Of a stretch of 64,000 bases of DNA, positions 1 through 12,436 are shown one piece after another; position 1 is the stretch's first letter, and every line of letters starts with the position of its first letter. The notes under the pieces are model-generated. The model was given only the letters and a program-made list of their open reading frames with translations. It was not told the origin of the DNA and made no database searches. The stretch lies in the NCBI RefSeq assembly GCF_900114925.1, contig NZ_FOUR01000002.1:434001-498000 (forward strand), in the 5' to 3' direction. The translations under genes were made by a program, and so were the position numbers. This DNA is from Marinobacter pelagius (GTDB lineage Bacteria > Pseudomonadota > Gammaproteobacteria > Pseudomonadales > Oleiphilaceae).

Positions 1-804
1 CAGGGTGGAAGTCTCACCCATGGAGCCCTGGATAGTGCCCATGAACGCGCTCATCCAGCCGATCTGCTCCTGCAGTGCGTCCAGGCCTCCGGAAGCCGCC
101 CAGCTCAGGGCAGTGGCGCCGCTGAAGCCGTCAACCGCAGTCCAGACGGTGTCACCGGAGATCTGTGCCGGATAGGCGAAGTACAGGAACGCACGACCGG
201 TCAGGGCCGGGTTCAGGAAGTTCTTGCCGGTACCGCCAAATACTTCCTTGCCGATCACTACGCCGAAGGTGATACCCAGGGCCACCTGCCAGAGCGGGAT
301 GGTGGGCGGGCAGATCAGGGCAAAGAGGACGGAGGTCACGAAGAAACCTTCGTTCACTTCGTGGCGACGAACGGTGGCGAACAGCACTTCCCAGAAACCA
401 CCCACCACGAAGGTGACGAAGTAGATGGGCACGAAGTACGCCAGACCGTAAACGAAGTTATCCCACATGCCAGCGCCGGCGCCGGTTACCGCCAGGGCCT
501 GGATGAAGGCAGTCCGCAGGCCGCCGTCACCCACCATGGCATCCGGGTTGGACGCCAGGAAGCTGTTGGCCTGGTAGCCGATGTTCCACATGCCGAAGAA
601 CATGGCCGGGAAGGTACACAACCACACCGTGATCATGATGCGCTTCAGGTCTACGCCGTCACGCACATGGGAGGTGGTGGAGGTTACGCTCGAAGGCGAG
701 TAGAAAATGGTATCGACGGCTTCGTACAGCGCATACCAGCGCTCGTACTTGCCGCCTTTTTCAAAGTGATGCTCGATTCCATCGAGAAACTGTCGGATTG
801 CCAT
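1..804 (-). CDS. nqrB: Na+-translocating NADH:quinone reductase subunit B (partial, C-terminus cut by window edge)
   Basis: Membrane subunit of the Na+-pumping NADH:ubiquinone oxidoreductase, which carries covalently bound FMN and forms part of the sodium path. The reading frame starts at the ATG at 804 ([20 protein letters not shown]) and stays open to base 1, so about 268 N-terminal residues of a roughly 400-residue protein are present. The soluble N-terminus is followed by hydrophobic segments, including [15 protein letters not shown] and [21 protein letters not shown]. It begins four bases after the nqrA stop, as expected for an nqrABCDEF operon. Both the frame and the family identity are clear. 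Confidence 0.95.
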   Translation of the reverse strand, partial: MAIRQFLDGIEHHFEKGGKYERWYALYEAVDTIFYSPSSVTSTTSHVRDGVDLKRIMITVWLCTFPAMFFGMWNIGYQANSFLASNPDAMVGDGGLRTAFIQALAVTGAGAGMWDNFVYGLAYFVPIYFVTFVVGGFWEVLFATVRRHEVNEGFFVTSVLFALICPPTIPLWQVALGITFGVVIGKEVFGGTGKNFLNPALTGRAFLYFAYPAQISGDTVWTAVDGFSGATALSWAASGGLDALQEQIGWMSAFMGTIQGSMGETSTL

Positions 805-808
805 CGTA

Positions 809-2155
809 TTAGCCCTCGATCTCGATTCGGGTCAGGTTCTCTCGGAGAATCGGACCGTATTCATATTTGCCGGGGCACACGAAGGTGCACAGCGCCAGAT
901 CTTCTTCGTCCAACTCCAGGGCACCCAGTTTCTGTGCCATTTCGGTATCACCGACAATCAGCGAACGCAGCAGCTGGGTCGGCAGGATATCCAGGGGCAT
1001 GACCTGCTCATACGCACCCACCGGTACCATGGCCCGCTCACTGCCGTTGGTGGTGGTGGTGAAGTTGAACAATTTGCCCGGGTTGAGCTTGGACAGATAG
1101 ATGTTCAGCACGGAGAACTTGTTCGGACCCGGAGACAACCAGCCCATGAACTCACGCTTGGTCTGTTCTTCCAGCACGGAAACCTGATTGGCGAAGCGAC
1201 CCAGGTACGCGCAGGGACCGTCACCACGACGACCACCGAACACCGAACCGGAGATGGCACGGACTTCACAGTCTGTGGCAATTTCACCGTCCAGAAGTTC
1301 CTGAAGGCTGGCACCCAGGCGGGTACGGACCAGACGCGGCTTCAGAGCCTTGGGACCACCGATGGCCACGATGCGCTCGACCGGCACTTCACCGGTTTCG
1401 AACAGCTTCGCGATATCGATCACGTCCTGATAGTTGATCGACCAGACGGTCTTGCTGCCAGAAACGGGGTCCAGGTAATGGATGTGGGTACCCACATTGC
1501 CGGCCGGATGCACACCGTCAAACTGCTGGATCTCGATGTTGTCCGCCTTGGGCACGGACACGTCGGAACCGGGCTTACCGGTGACGAAAACCTTGCCGCT
1601 GGTCAGCTTGGAGATGATGCTCAGCCCCTTTTCGAAGGCCTTGGCATTCTCACCGATGATGACTGTCGGATCCGCCGCCAGCGGGTTGGTATCCATCACG
1701 GAAACGAAAATGGAATGGGGAGCGGAATCGATTTCCGGCACCTTGCTGTACGGACGCGTCTTGAACGCTGTCCACAGGCCGGACTCAACCAGGTTATCGA
1801 CAACCTGCTGACGCTCCAGACCACCAAGGTCGGCATCGTTGTAGCGGGCGTAGGTCTCAGCCTCATCGCCATCGATTTCGATAACGATTGACTGGAACAC
1901 GCGACGCTCACCGCGATTGACTTCTTTCACCACGCCGGCAGCGGGTGAAGTATAACGAACGCCTTCGGTCTTCTTGTCCGTGAACAGCAGCGACCCGCGC
2001 TTGACACGGTCTCCTTCTTTCACAGCCATTGTCGGCTTCATGCCGGTGTAGTCAAAACCGATCAACGCCACGTGGCGAATCGGATTGCCGTCTGTAATGG
2101 TCTGTTCGGGAGCGCCGCTGATGGGAAGATCCAGGCCTTTTTTGATCTTGATCAT
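809..2155 (-). CDS. nqrA: Na+-translocating NADH:quinone reductase subunit A
   Basis: Peripheral cytoplasmic subunit of Na+-NQR and first gene of the operon. The 448 residues match the usual family length. The N-terminus [18 protein letters not shown] is typical, with the lipoyl/barrel-sandwich-like stretch [20 protein letters not shown] near residues 42-61. The family's characteristic C-terminal half ([18 protein letters not shown], then [13 protein letters not shown] near the end) is present. nqrB follows after a four-base gap. The presence of Na+-NQR suggests a marine or salt-adapted host, since it exports Na+ while oxidising NADH. Confidence 0.97.
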   Translation of the reverse strand: MIKIKKGLDLPISGAPEQTITDGNPIRHVALIGFDYTGMKPTMAVKEGDRVKRGSLLFTDKKTEGVRYTSPAAGVVKEVNRGERRVFQSIVIEIDGDEAETYARYNDADLGGLERQQVVDNLVESGLWTAFKTRPYSKVPEIDSAPHSIFVSVMDTNPLAADPTVIIGENAKAFEKGLSIISKLTSGKVFVTGKPGSDVSVPKADNIEIQQFDGVHPAGNVGTHIHYLDPVSGSKTVWSINYQDVIDIAKLFETGEVPVERIVAIGGPKALKPRLVRTRLGASLQELLDGEIATDCEVRAISGSVFGGRRGDGPCAYLGRFANQVSVLEEQTKREFMGWLSPGPNKFSVLNIYLSKLNPGKLFNFTTTTNGSERAMVPVGAYEQVMPLDILPTQLLRSLIVGDTEMAQKLGALELDEEDLALCTFVCPGKYEYGPILRENLTRIEIEG

Positions 2156-2345
2156 TAGCCTCGTCCAATCATCAGAAACTATCTAAGGATTTCCAACGCC
2201 CGGCCCCTGCGGCCCAGATTTCCTGGCGGGATTGCGCCAGAAGGCTGCACCATTTGACTCAAATACCGCAGCAAAATCTGCTGCCGGGCATTTGACGCAG
2301 GAAAAGATGAGAAACGGGGTGCCAGACATACCCAAAATCGCGCCA

Positions 2346-2351
2346 ATTATA
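2346..2351 (-). promoter_or_regulatory. candidate sigma70 -10 box of the nqr operon
   Basis: The minus strand reads TATAAT exactly. At 17 bp spacing the -35 position reads TGGAAA, a weak match to TTGACA. It lies about 190 bases upstream of nqrA in the correct orientation. This is inferred from consensus only. Confidence 0.35.
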
Positions 2352-2410
2352 GAGATTAAGGAATTCTATTTCCACCAGTAACCCAAATGGTTTTATACCC
2401 CAAAAGCAGT

Positions 2411-2442
2411 AAAAAACCCCGGCAGCCAGGGCTACCGGGGTT
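2411..2442 (-). terminator. intrinsic terminator downstream of gap
   Basis: On the minus strand a GC-rich stem (AACCCCGGTAGCC / GGCTGCCGGGGTT, one wobble pair, loop CT-rich) is followed directly by a run of six T. It begins 37 bases after the gap stop codon, in the right orientation to end the gap transcript before the nqr promoter. Confidence 0.85.
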
Positions 2443-2478
2443 CTTCAGAACACAGCGCGCCGGATCGGCGCTACGACC

Positions 2479-3948
2479 TTAGTCGCGTGCGCGCTTCGGG
2501 AAGATCGGGTAAGTCACACCCGCCATCTGGTTCACGCAACGAACCACCTGGGCGCTGTAGCCGAACTCGTTGTCGTACCACACGTACAGGATCAGACGCT
2601 TGCCGCTGGCAATGGTGGCCTGGGCATCAACGATGCCGGCGTGGCGAGAACCGACAAAGTCGGTGGAAACCACTTCCGGAGAGTTCACGAAGTCGATCTG
2701 CTTCTGCAGCTCGGAGTGCAGCGCCATGTCGCGCAGGTACTCGTTCACGCCTTCAACGGTAACATCCTTGTCCAGATTCAGGTTCAGGATGGCCATGGAG
2801 ACGTTCGGGGTCGGTACCCGGATGGCGTTCCCGCTCAGCTTGCCCTTCAGCTCCGGCAGAGCCTTGGCGACAGCCTTGGCAGCACCGGTCTCGGTGATAA
2901 CCATGTTCAGCGGGGCACTACGACCACGACGGCTACCCTTGTGGTAGTTGTCGATCAGGTTCTGGTCGTTGGTGTAGGAGTGCACGGTCTCCACGTGACC
3001 GTCCTGGATGCCGTACTCATCGTGGATGGCCTTGAGTACCGGCGTAATGGCGTTGGTGGTACAGGAGGCCGCAGACAGGATCTTGTCCTCGTCGGTGATC
3101 CAGTCGTTGTTGATGCCATAGACGATGTTCTTGATGTCGCCCTTGCCCGGTGCGGTCAGGATAACCCGGCTTACGCCCTTGGATTTCAGGTGCAGACCCA
3201 GGCCCTCCTCGTCACGCCACTTACCGGTGTTATCGATAACGATGGCGTTGTGGATGTCGTACTGGGTGTAATCCACCTTGTCCGGACCGTCAGAGTAGAT
3301 CACCTTGATGTAGTTGCCGTTGGCGATCAGGGCAGATTCTTTCTCGTCCACGGTGATGGTGCCGTCAAACGGACCATGGACAGAATCACGACGCAGCAGG
3401 CTGGCGCGCTTCTCGAGGTCGTTCTCGGCGCCGCCCTGACGAACCACGATGGCACGCAGGCGCAGATTGTTGCCGCCACCGGCCTTCTCGATCAGGATAC
3501 GGGCCAGCAGTCGGCCGATACGACCGAAACCGTAGAGCACAACGTCCTTGGTGTCGTTGTGGGCATCTTCCTCGGACTGAGACTGGTACTGGCCAACCAC
3601 CGGACCGATCTCACGCTTGAGGAATTCAGTCAGATCACCACCTTCGGACTTGAACTTCACAGCCAGCTTGCCGATATCGACGTGGGCGCGGCCAAGGTCC
3701 AGCTTGTCCATCGCTTCGAGAATCGGCAGGGTGTCGTGAACGGACAGCTCACTGTCTTCCACCTGACGCACGAACCGGTGAGCGCGAATGATATCAATCA
3801 CCGACTGGTTGATAATGGCGCGGCCATAAACGGACGTAACCACGTTGTTCTTGCGGTAGAGACGGCCGATCAGCGGAATCATGGCTTCGGCGGTGGATTC
3901 TCTTTCCGTCCAGTTAGACAGGTGCTGGTTGATCTGTTCGTGACTCAC
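2479..3948 (-). CDS. gap: glyceraldehyde-3-phosphate dehydrogenase, long form with N-terminal extension
   Basis: NAD(P)-dependent oxidation of glyceraldehyde 3-phosphate to 1,3-bisphosphoglycerate, or the reverse. From the GTG start at 3948 (VSHEQINQHLSNW) the protein has 489 residues, about 150 more than classical GAPDH. Residues 1-130 are an extra helical domain. The nucleotide-binding motif YGFGRIGR is at 139-146 and the catalytic SCTTNA with Cys296 follows. The frame stays open upstream to 4071, but that extra sequence is not GAPDH-like. GTG 3948 is preceded by AGAGG and fits the long-form family (as in PA3001 of Pseudomonas, also next to nqrA and mfd). The extension's role is not known to me. 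Confidence 0.93.
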   Translation of the reverse strand: MSHEQINQHLSNWTERESTAEAMIPLIGRLYRKNNVVTSVYGRAIINQSVIDIIRAHRFVRQVEDSELSVHDTLPILEAMDKLDLGRAHVDIGKLAVKFKSEGGDLTEFLKREIGPVVGQYQSQSEEDAHNDTKDVVLYGFGRIGRLLARILIEKAGGGNNLRLRAIVVRQGGAENDLEKRASLLRRDSVHGPFDGTITVDEKESALIANGNYIKVIYSDGPDKVDYTQYDIHNAIVIDNTGKWRDEEGLGLHLKSKGVSRVILTAPGKGDIKNIVYGINNDWITDEDKILSAASCTTNAITPVLKAIHDEYGIQDGHVETVHSYTNDQNLIDNYHKGSRRGRSAPLNMVITETGAAKAVAKALPELKGKLSGNAIRVPTPNVSMAILNLNLDKDVTVEGVNEYLRDMALHSELQKQIDFVNSPEVVSTDFVGSRHAGIVDAQATIASGKRLILYVWYDNEFGYSAQVVRCVNQMAGVTYPIFPKRARD

Positions 3949-4164
3949 GGTTGGGACCTCTGTTAGCACTGGGAATAATTTTAAGGGGCGCACATTATCC
4001 AACTTAAGGAGCCTGACGGCAAATACGATCGGCTCATCCATTCGTAAGGTTCCGGTCATACTCACGGGCACTGCTCACCCTGCCATGACAGTGTCATTCC
4101 CGGACGGTAGAATACGCCGCTCGCCATCTCCCCGATACAGGACTGCAGGAGCAACCACCCGACC

Positions 4165-7100
4165 ATGAGCCAAGGCCCCTCCAGATCAGATAACCGGCTG
4201 ATTGCACCGGAGTTTCCCACTCGCCCGGCGGACCACCGCACCTGGGGGGAGCTGCACGGCAGCAGTAATGCCCTGGCCATCTGCGAGAGCGCCCGCAACC
4301 ATCCGGGACTGACGCTCGTTATCACCCGCAGCACCAGCGAGGCCATCCAGCTGGAGCAGGCCATGCGGTTTTTCCTGGGACTGCCCGAGGATGAGGATCA
4401 ACCGGCGATCACCGCAGACGGCATGGAACTGCTCTCCCTGCCGGACTGGGAAACCCTGCCCTACGACCTGTTCTCGCCACACCAGGACATCACCTCCCGC
4501 CGGATCCGGACCCTGCATCGCCTGCCCTCGACCCGTCATGGGCTGCTGGTAGTGCCTGCCCGCACCCTGATGCACCGGCTGCCACCGGTCAGTTACCTGC
4601 AGGGCAATACCCTGATCCTGGAGGTTGGCCAGTCCCTGGACATCGACAAATGGCGCCTCCAGCTTGAAGCCGCCGGGTACCGCTACTCGGAGAATGTCTA
4701 CGAGCACGGCGAATACGCCGTCCGCGGCGCAATCCTCGATATTTTTCCCATGGGTGCCAGCCAGCCCTACCGCATAGACCTGTTCGATGACGAAATCGAA
4801 ACCCTGCGCACCTTCAACCCGGAAACCCAGCGTTCGGTTGACCGGATTGATCGCATCGAACTGTTGCCGGCCTATGAATTCCCCTGGCACAAGGAAGCCC
4901 GTTCCGGATTCCGCAACCGCTGGTTCGAGCAGTTCCCCAATGCCGACCGGGATGCCCCCATCTACCAGGACGTGAGCCACGGCATCACGCCGCCCGGCAT
5001 CGAGTACTACCTGCCGCTGTTCTTTGACGAAACGGCCACCCTGTTCGATTACCTGCCCGGGGAAACCCTCGTTTTCACGGCCGAGGGCCTGAATGAGGCG
5101 GTCAGCCAGTTTGATGCCGAGACCCGAAATCGCTACGAGGATCGCCGCCACGACCGCCTGCGGCCGATCATGCCGCCAGCCACCCTGTTTCTGCAACAGG
5201 ATGAGCTTTTTGGCCATCTGAAGACCTTCCCGCGGGTGACCACCACCCCGGACACCGTCGAAGGCAGCGGCGCCGTCAACTGCCCGAGCCAGGCGCTGCC
5301 CGATGTGTCGATGGACGGGCGGGCAGCAGACCCGGCAGCACGGCTCAAGCGTTTTATCACCGAATTTGGTGGCCGGGTTCTGATCGGAGCCGAATCCTCC
5401 GGCCGGCGGGAAGCGCTGATAGAGAACCTGTCCAGCCATGGCCTGAAAACCACGAACCTGGAAGACTGGCAGTCCTTCATCTCGGAAGAAAACTGCCCTC
5501 TGGCCATCACTATCGCCCCCATGGAGCAGGGATTGGTCCTGCCCGGGCAGCATCTGGCCCTGGTCACCGAGACCGCCCTGTTCGGCGAACGGGTCCTGCA
5601 ACGCCGACGCCGGGAAAAACCGACGGAACTGGACGATGACGGCTACCGGGATCTGTCAGAACTGCGGATCGGATCTCCGGTGGTTCACATCGACCATGGC
5701 GTGGGCCGCTACCTGGGACTGGAGACGATTACCGTCGGCGACGAATCCAACGAGTTCCTTATGCTCGAGTACGCCGGGGGCTCGAAACTGTATGTACCGG
5801 TTTCCAGTCTGCACCTGATTTCACGCTACGCCGGCACCGATGTCGAGCACGCGCCGCTGCACAAACTGGGCACCGAGCGCTGGAGCCACGCCAAGCAGAA
5901 AGCGCTCGAGAAGATCCGCGACACCGCGGCGGAACTGCTTGATGTCTACGCCCGCCGGGAAGCCCGCAAAGGCTTCCAGTTCGAGGATCCGAAGGAGGCC
6001 TACCGCGCCTTTGCTGCCGAATTCCCGTTCGAGGAAACTCCGGATCAGGAAGTGGCCATCCAGGCGGTATTCGAGGACATGACCGGTGAGCGCCCCATGG
6101 ACCGACTGGTCTGCGGGGATGTCGGCTTCGGCAAGACCGAGGTGGCCATGCGCGCCGCTTTCCTGGCCACCTGGTCCGGTAAACAGGTGGCGGTACTGGT
6201 ACCCACCACTCTGCTGGCCCAGCAGCATTACGAGTCCTTCCGGGACCGGTTCTCCGGCACGCCGGTCCAGGTGGAACTGCTATCCCGTTTTCGCAGTGGC
6301 AGCCAGACCACCAAGGCGATGGAAGCCATCGAGCACGGCAAGGCGGACATTGTCATCGGCACTCACAAGCTGCTGCAGGGAGACATCCGGTTCAAGAATC
6401 TGGGCCTGGTGATCATCGACGAGGAACACCGGTTCGGGGTCCAGCAGAAGGAAAAACTCAAGGCGTTGCGGGCCGAAGTGGACATGCTGACACTGACCGC
6501 CACGCCCATCCCGCGCACCCTGAACATGGCCATGGGTCACCTGCGGGATCTGTCCATCATTGCCACCCCACCGGCCCGGCGACTGTCGGTGAAAACGTTT
6601 GTCCGGCAGCGGGATGATGCTATGACCAAGGAGGCCATCCTGCGGGAAATCCTCCGGGGCGGTCAGGTGTACTATCTGCACAACGACGTGGCCACCATCG
6701 AGAAAACCGCGGAAGACCTCCGACGGATGATTCCCGAGGCGCGTGTGGGCGTTGCCCACGGCCAGATGCGCGAACGGGAGCTCGAGCAGATCATGTCGGA
6801 CTTCTACCACAAGCGCTTTAACGTACTGGTGTGTACCACCATTATTGAAACCGGCATCGACATCCCCAGTGCCAACACCATCATCATCGAGCGCGCAGAC
6901 AAGTTCGGCCTGGCCCAGCTGCATCAGCTCCGGGGCCGTGTGGGCCGCTCCCACCACCAGGCCTATGCTTACCTGCTGACGCCGCCACCCCGGGCGATGA
7001 CCGCGGACGCCAGGAAGCGCCTGGATGCGATCTCCGAGGCCCAGGATCTGGGCGCAGGCTTCATGCTGGCCACCCATGACCTGGAGATCCGGGGGGCTGG

Positions 7101-7689
7101 CGAGTTGCTGGGTGAGGAGCAGAGCGGGCAGATCGAGACCATCGGTTTCACCCTGTACATGCAACTGCTGGATGAAGCCGTCAAGGCCATCAAGGAAGGC
7201 CGTACGCCGAACGCAGACCTGCCCCTGAGCCACGGCACCGAGATGAACCTGCGGATTCCGGCGCTGATTCCCGAGGACTACCTGCCTGATGTCCATAACC
7301 GGCTGATGCTCTACAAGCGCATTGCCAGCGTGGACAACAAGGAAGCATTAAAAGAACTTCAGGTTGAGATGATCGACCGTTTCGGTTTGTTACCGGAACC
7401 GGCAAAGAACCTGGTTCGTCAGACTGAATTGAGGCTCAGGGCCGAGGCACTGGGTATCGTGAAAATCGATGCCGGCAAGGAATGGACCCGTCTGGAGTTC
7501 GGCGGCTCGACACCGGTGGACCCGCTGGTTCTGGTTAAAAAAGTGCAATCCGCGCCGGACCAGTACCGGCTTGAGGGGGCCAATAGCTTCCGTTTCAGGC
7601 TGAAGGACACCTCCACCGGTGGTAAACTCGATGGCATTTCGCAAATGCTGGACGAGCTGACACCGGCTGACAGTAAATCCAGGCACTGA
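4165..7689 (+). CDS. mfd: transcription-repair coupling factor Mfd
   Basis: Removes RNA polymerase stalled at DNA lesions and recruits UvrA for nucleotide excision repair. The 1174 residues match the normal family length. The order is a UvrB-like N-terminal module, the RNA-polymerase-interacting domain (around [20 protein letters not shown]), then a RecG-type translocase. Walker A is GDVGFGKTE, the DEEH box is [12 protein letters not shown], and motif VI lies around [21 protein letters not shown]-terminal domain follows. It is divergent from gap and lies just upstream of csiV. The start ATG at 4165 agrees with family N-termini. Confidence 0.98.
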   Translation: MSQGPSRSDNRLIAPEFPTRPADHRTWGELHGSSNALAICESARNHPGLTLVITRSTSEAIQLEQAMRFFLGLPEDEDQPAITADGMELLSLPDWETLPYDLFSPHQDITSRRIRTLHRLPSTRHGLLVVPARTLMHRLPPVSYLQGNTLILEVGQSLDIDKWRLQLEAAGYRYSENVYEHGEYAVRGAILDIFPMGASQPYRIDLFDDEIETLRTFNPETQRSVDRIDRIELLPAYEFPWHKEARSGFRNRWFEQFPNADRDAPIYQDVSHGITPPGIEYYLPLFFDETATLFDYLPGETLVFTAEGLNEAVSQFDAETRNRYEDRRHDRLRPIMPPATLFLQQDELFGHLKTFPRVTTTPDTVEGSGAVNCPSQALPDVSMDGRAADPAARLKRFITEFGGRVLIGAESSGRREALIENLSSHGLKTTNLEDWQSFISEENCPLAITIAPMEQGLVLPGQHLALVTETALFGERVLQRRRREKPTELDDDGYRDLSELRIGSPVVHIDHGVGRYLGLETITVGDESNEFLMLEYAGGSKLYVPVSSLHLISRYAGTDVEHAPLHKLGTERWSHAKQKALEKIRDTAAELLDVYARREARKGFQFEDPKEAYRAFAAEFPFEETPDQEVAIQAVFEDMTGERPMDRLVCGDVGFGKTEVAMRAAFLATWSGKQVAVLVPTTLLAQQHYESFRDRFSGTPVQVELLSRFRSGSQTTKAMEAIEHGKADIVIGTHKLLQGDIRFKNLGLVIIDEEHRFGVQQKEKLKALRAEVDMLTLTATPIPRTLNMAMGHLRDLSIIATPPARRLSVKTFVRQRDDAMTKEAILREILRGGQVYYLHNDVATIEKTAEDLRRMIPEARVGVAHGQMRERELEQIMSDFYHKRFNVLVCTTIIETGIDIPSANTIIIERADKFGLAQLHQLRGRVGRSHHQAYAYLLTPPPRAMTADARKRLDAISEAQDLGAGFMLATHDLEIRGAGELLGEEQSGQIETIGFTLYMQLLDEAVKAIKEGRTPNADLPLSHGTEMNLRIPALIPEDYLPDVHNRLMLYKRIASVDNKEALKELQVEMIDRFGLLPEPAKNLVRQTELRLRAEALGIVKIDAGKEWTRLEFGGSTPVDPLVLVKKVQSAPDQYRLEGANSFRFRLKDTSTGGKLDGISQMLDELTPADSKSRH

Positions 7690-7717
7690 CGCTCGCATGA
7701 TTCGGGGAGAGAATCCG

Positions 7718-10438
<2,721 letters not shown>

Positions 10439-10461
10439 CGGATCCCTCGGATGAAAGATGG

Positions 10462-10962
10462 TTAAAGGATGACGACCCGCAGCCCCGCGCGGACCCGGTC
10501 AAACACCTCGATCACATCGGGATTGCGCATCCGGATGCAGCCGTGGGACCTGGGAACCCCCATGGGCTCGGTGTCGGGTGTGCCGTGAATGTATATGAAG
10601 CGACGGAAAGTATCGACCCCGGGGCCCCGGTTTTTACCCGGCTCCAGGCCGCACAACCAGACGATGCGACTGAGGATCCAGTCCCGGTCGGGATGCGCCA
10701 GTGCCAGTTCCGGACTGTAGATTTCACCGGTGGGGCGGCGGGCCCGGAACACGGTGTTTGCCGGCAGACCCTGGCCCACCATGGCGCGGATGTAGTGTTC
10801 GCCCCGGGGGGTGCAGCCGCTGCCATCCTGCTCCCCGGCTCCGTGCAGGGCGGTGGATACCGGATAGCTGGCAATGATTTGGCCCTGATCATTCACCAGG
10901 GTCAGAGTCTGGTCAGCGATGGAAACTGCCAGGTGATCGACGTGCTTTCGGGATTGGGTCAA
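10462..10962 (-). CDS. L,D-transpeptidase (YkuD) family protein without signal peptide
   Basis: The YkuD catalytic motif is complete: IHGTPDTEPMGVPRSHGCIRMRN, with the His and the nucleophilic Cys of SHGCIRM. Such enzymes form 3-3 peptidoglycan crosslinks or attach lipoproteins outside the cytoplasm. The 166-residue protein starts at TTG 10962, and an in-frame TAG lies only 25 bases upstream (10987-10989). No signal peptide or membrane helix can be encoded in this frame. Small single-domain YkuD proteins of this kind exist, but their site of action is unclear. It lies 23 bases upstream of the mscS-like gene on the same strand. Confidence 0.85.
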   Translation of the reverse strand: MTQSRKHVDHLAVSIADQTLTLVNDQGQIIASYPVSTALHGAGEQDGSGCTPRGEHYIRAMVGQGLPANTVFRARRPTGEIYSPELALAHPDRDWILSRIVWLCGLEPGKNRGPGVDTFRRFIYIHGTPDTEPMGVPRSHGCIRMRNPDVIEVFDRVRAGLRVVIL

Positions 10963-11023
10963 AACCGGTCGGGCTCCGTATCCGGACTATTCCAGACCGG
11001 AAGCCTAACCGAGGGAGCAGAAC

Positions 11024-11701
11024 TCAGGCAACCGAGACCTTGCTGCCTTTGGGCGGAACCAGCATGGTATCTTCGGCCTGCATGCCGGCAGCCAGGAACG
11101 GTACCAGGCGCATGGCGATCTCCTGGACCGAGGTTTCGACACCGGTCTTGTTCTGCAGGATATCGCGCAGGGCATCCGAGCTGGACATGGTGAAGGCGGT
11201 CGCCCCGAGCATGAACTGGATGCGCCAGTAACGGTCTACGGCTGACAATTGCGGTGTTGCGGCCTTGAGCAGGCGCATGAAACGACTGAACGGGTCGCCG
11301 TATTCCTGCTCCAGGAACTTGCGCAGGTGGCCCTGGGACTGGGTGTAAGCCAGACCGAGCAGGCGCATGAAGATGGAGATACCCTTTTCGTTTCTCTGGG
11401 GCATCCGGACAGCACTTTCGGTCAGGGCCCAGAGGGTCTGATTCAGGGTCGGGGGCTGATCGCCACAACTCTCCTCGAGCTCATCGAAGGCTTTTTCCAG
11501 GGTGGCGGAAAACGGCGTGAGAAAACGGGCAAAGACCGCGTGAATCAGCGCGTTCTTCGAACCAAAGTGGTAATTGACAGCAGCGAGGTTTACTTTAGCC
11601 TTACTGGTAATCATCCGGAGGGAAGTTTCGGAAAACCCGCGCTCGGCAAACAGCTCCTCGGCTGCGTCAAGAATCCGGTCTACGGTATCAGATTGCGCCA
11701 T
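11024..11701 (-). CDS. psrA: TetR-family regulator PsrA (fatty-acid-responsive)
   Basis: TetR repressor/activator that in Pseudomonas senses long-chain fatty acids and controls beta-oxidation and rpoS. The 225 residues start at ATG 11701 (MAQSDTVDRILDAAEELFAE). The helix-turn-helix is SLRMITSKAKVNLAAVNYHF, followed by a helical ligand domain with MRLLGLAYTQSQGHLRKFL. An upstream in-frame start at 11755 would add 18 unlikely residues that cover the operator. A PsrA-type palindrome sits 34-47 bases before the start, suggesting autoregulation. In Pseudomonas psrA abuts lexA. Here the two are 37 kb apart but in one window. Confidence 0.88.
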   Translation of the reverse strand: MAQSDTVDRILDAAEELFAERGFSETSLRMITSKAKVNLAAVNYHFGSKNALIHAVFARFLTPFSATLEKAFDELEESCGDQPPTLNQTLWALTESAVRMPQRNEKGISIFMRLLGLAYTQSQGHLRKFLEQEYGDPFSRFMRLLKAATPQLSAVDRYWRIQFMLGATAFTMSSSDALRDILQNKTGVETSVQEIAMRLVPFLAAGMQAEDTMLVPPKGSKVSVA

Positions 11702-11734
11702 CTTGTTATCGGTGCCTCTAGCGTACGTCTGTTT

Positions 11735-11748
11735 TAAACATACGTTTG
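11735..11748. promoter_or_regulatory. PsrA-type operator in the psrA promoter region
   Basis: The sequence TAAAC-ATAC-GTTTG matches the published PsrA motif (G/C)AAAC-N2-4-GTTT(G/C), with only the first outer base deviating. It lies between psrA and the divergent ribE, 34 bases from the psrA start. The position suits autorepression. Binding is inferred, not shown. Confidence 0.65.
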
Positions 11749-11824
11749 AAGCCAATTTATGTCAAGTTTGTTATCCTTCAGCTTCCCGCCACAGCGCAGA
11801 GCTCCGAAAGCCGAGAGGTAGTCT

Positions 11825-12436
11825 ATGTTCACAGGAATTGTCCAGGGTATCGCCACCATCGAAGAAGTCACCGCCCGTCCGGGACTGAGCACACTGGCGG
11901 TGCGGCTCCCCGAGGACAAGGTGGAAGGCGTGACTATTGGCGCTTCCGTGGCCATCAATGGCACCTGCCTGACCGTGACCCGCCAGGAAGGCGCGATACT
12001 TTACTTCGACGCCATGCAGGAGACCCTGCGACTGACCACCCTGGGAGACCTCGAAGCAGGTAAGGCCGTCAACTTCGAGCGGGCAGCACGGATCGGCGAC
12101 GAGATCGGCGGCCACCTGTTGTCAGGGCATGTGCACACCACTGCCAGGATCGTGGAGATCGAGCGCCCGGAGAACAATGTCACGATCTGGTTTGAAGTGC
12201 CGGAGGAATGGACCCGCTATATCTTTCCCAAGGGCTACATTGCGATCAACGGCGCCAGCCTGACCATTGGCGAAGTCCGCGAAAATCGCTTCAACGTGCA
12301 TCTGATCCCCGAAACCCTGAGAGCCACCACCTTCGGCACGGCGGAGATTGGAGACCGGGTCAATATCGAAATCGACAGCCAGACCCAGACCATTGTCGAC
12401 ACCCTGGCACGCCTGGGTTACGACCGCCCGGCCTGA
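11825..12436 (+). CDS. ribE: riboflavin synthase, alpha subunit
   Basis: Dismutates two 6,7-dimethyl-8-ribityllumazine molecules to riboflavin and a pyrimidinedione. The 203 residues contain two tandem lumazine-binding barrels. The first begins MFTGIVQG and holds VAINGTCLTV. The second begins near GHLLSGHVHTTARI and holds IAINGASLTIGEV. It stands apart from other rib genes here. The last 19 bases overlap the convergent rlmG, and the first intrinsic terminator in its direction is beyond rlmG (13658-13682). Confidence 0.95.
   Translation: MFTGIVQGIATIEEVTARPGLSTLAVRLPEDKVEGVTIGASVAINGTCLTVTRQEGAILYFDAMQETLRLTTLGDLEAGKAVNFERAARIGDEIGGHLLSGHVHTTARIVEIERPENNVTIWFEVPEEWTRYIFPKGYIAINGASLTIGEVRENRFNVHLIPETLRATTFGTAEIGDRVNIEIDSQTQTIVDTLARLGYDRPA

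Larger units (their letters stand above)
2156..2478. other. intergenic region between nqrA and gap (323 bp)
   Basis: Non-coding stretch holding two recognisable items: the gap terminator (2411-2442) and a likely -10 box for the nqr operon (2346-2351). The nqr leader between that box and the nqrA start is about 190 bases. It has no ORF with a credible ribosome binding site, and no riboswitch could be recognised. A small inverted repeat (gcagcaaaatctgctgc, 2269-2285) lies in the leader. Confidence 0.5.

Noticed and set aside
2641-3966. 441-codon plus-strand open frame across gap
   Set aside because: Antisense to the clear GAPDH gene, with no motif and no ribosome binding site.
4186-5601. 471-codon minus-strand open frame across mfd
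   Set aside because: Shadow of mfd, whose domains are continuous on the plus strand.
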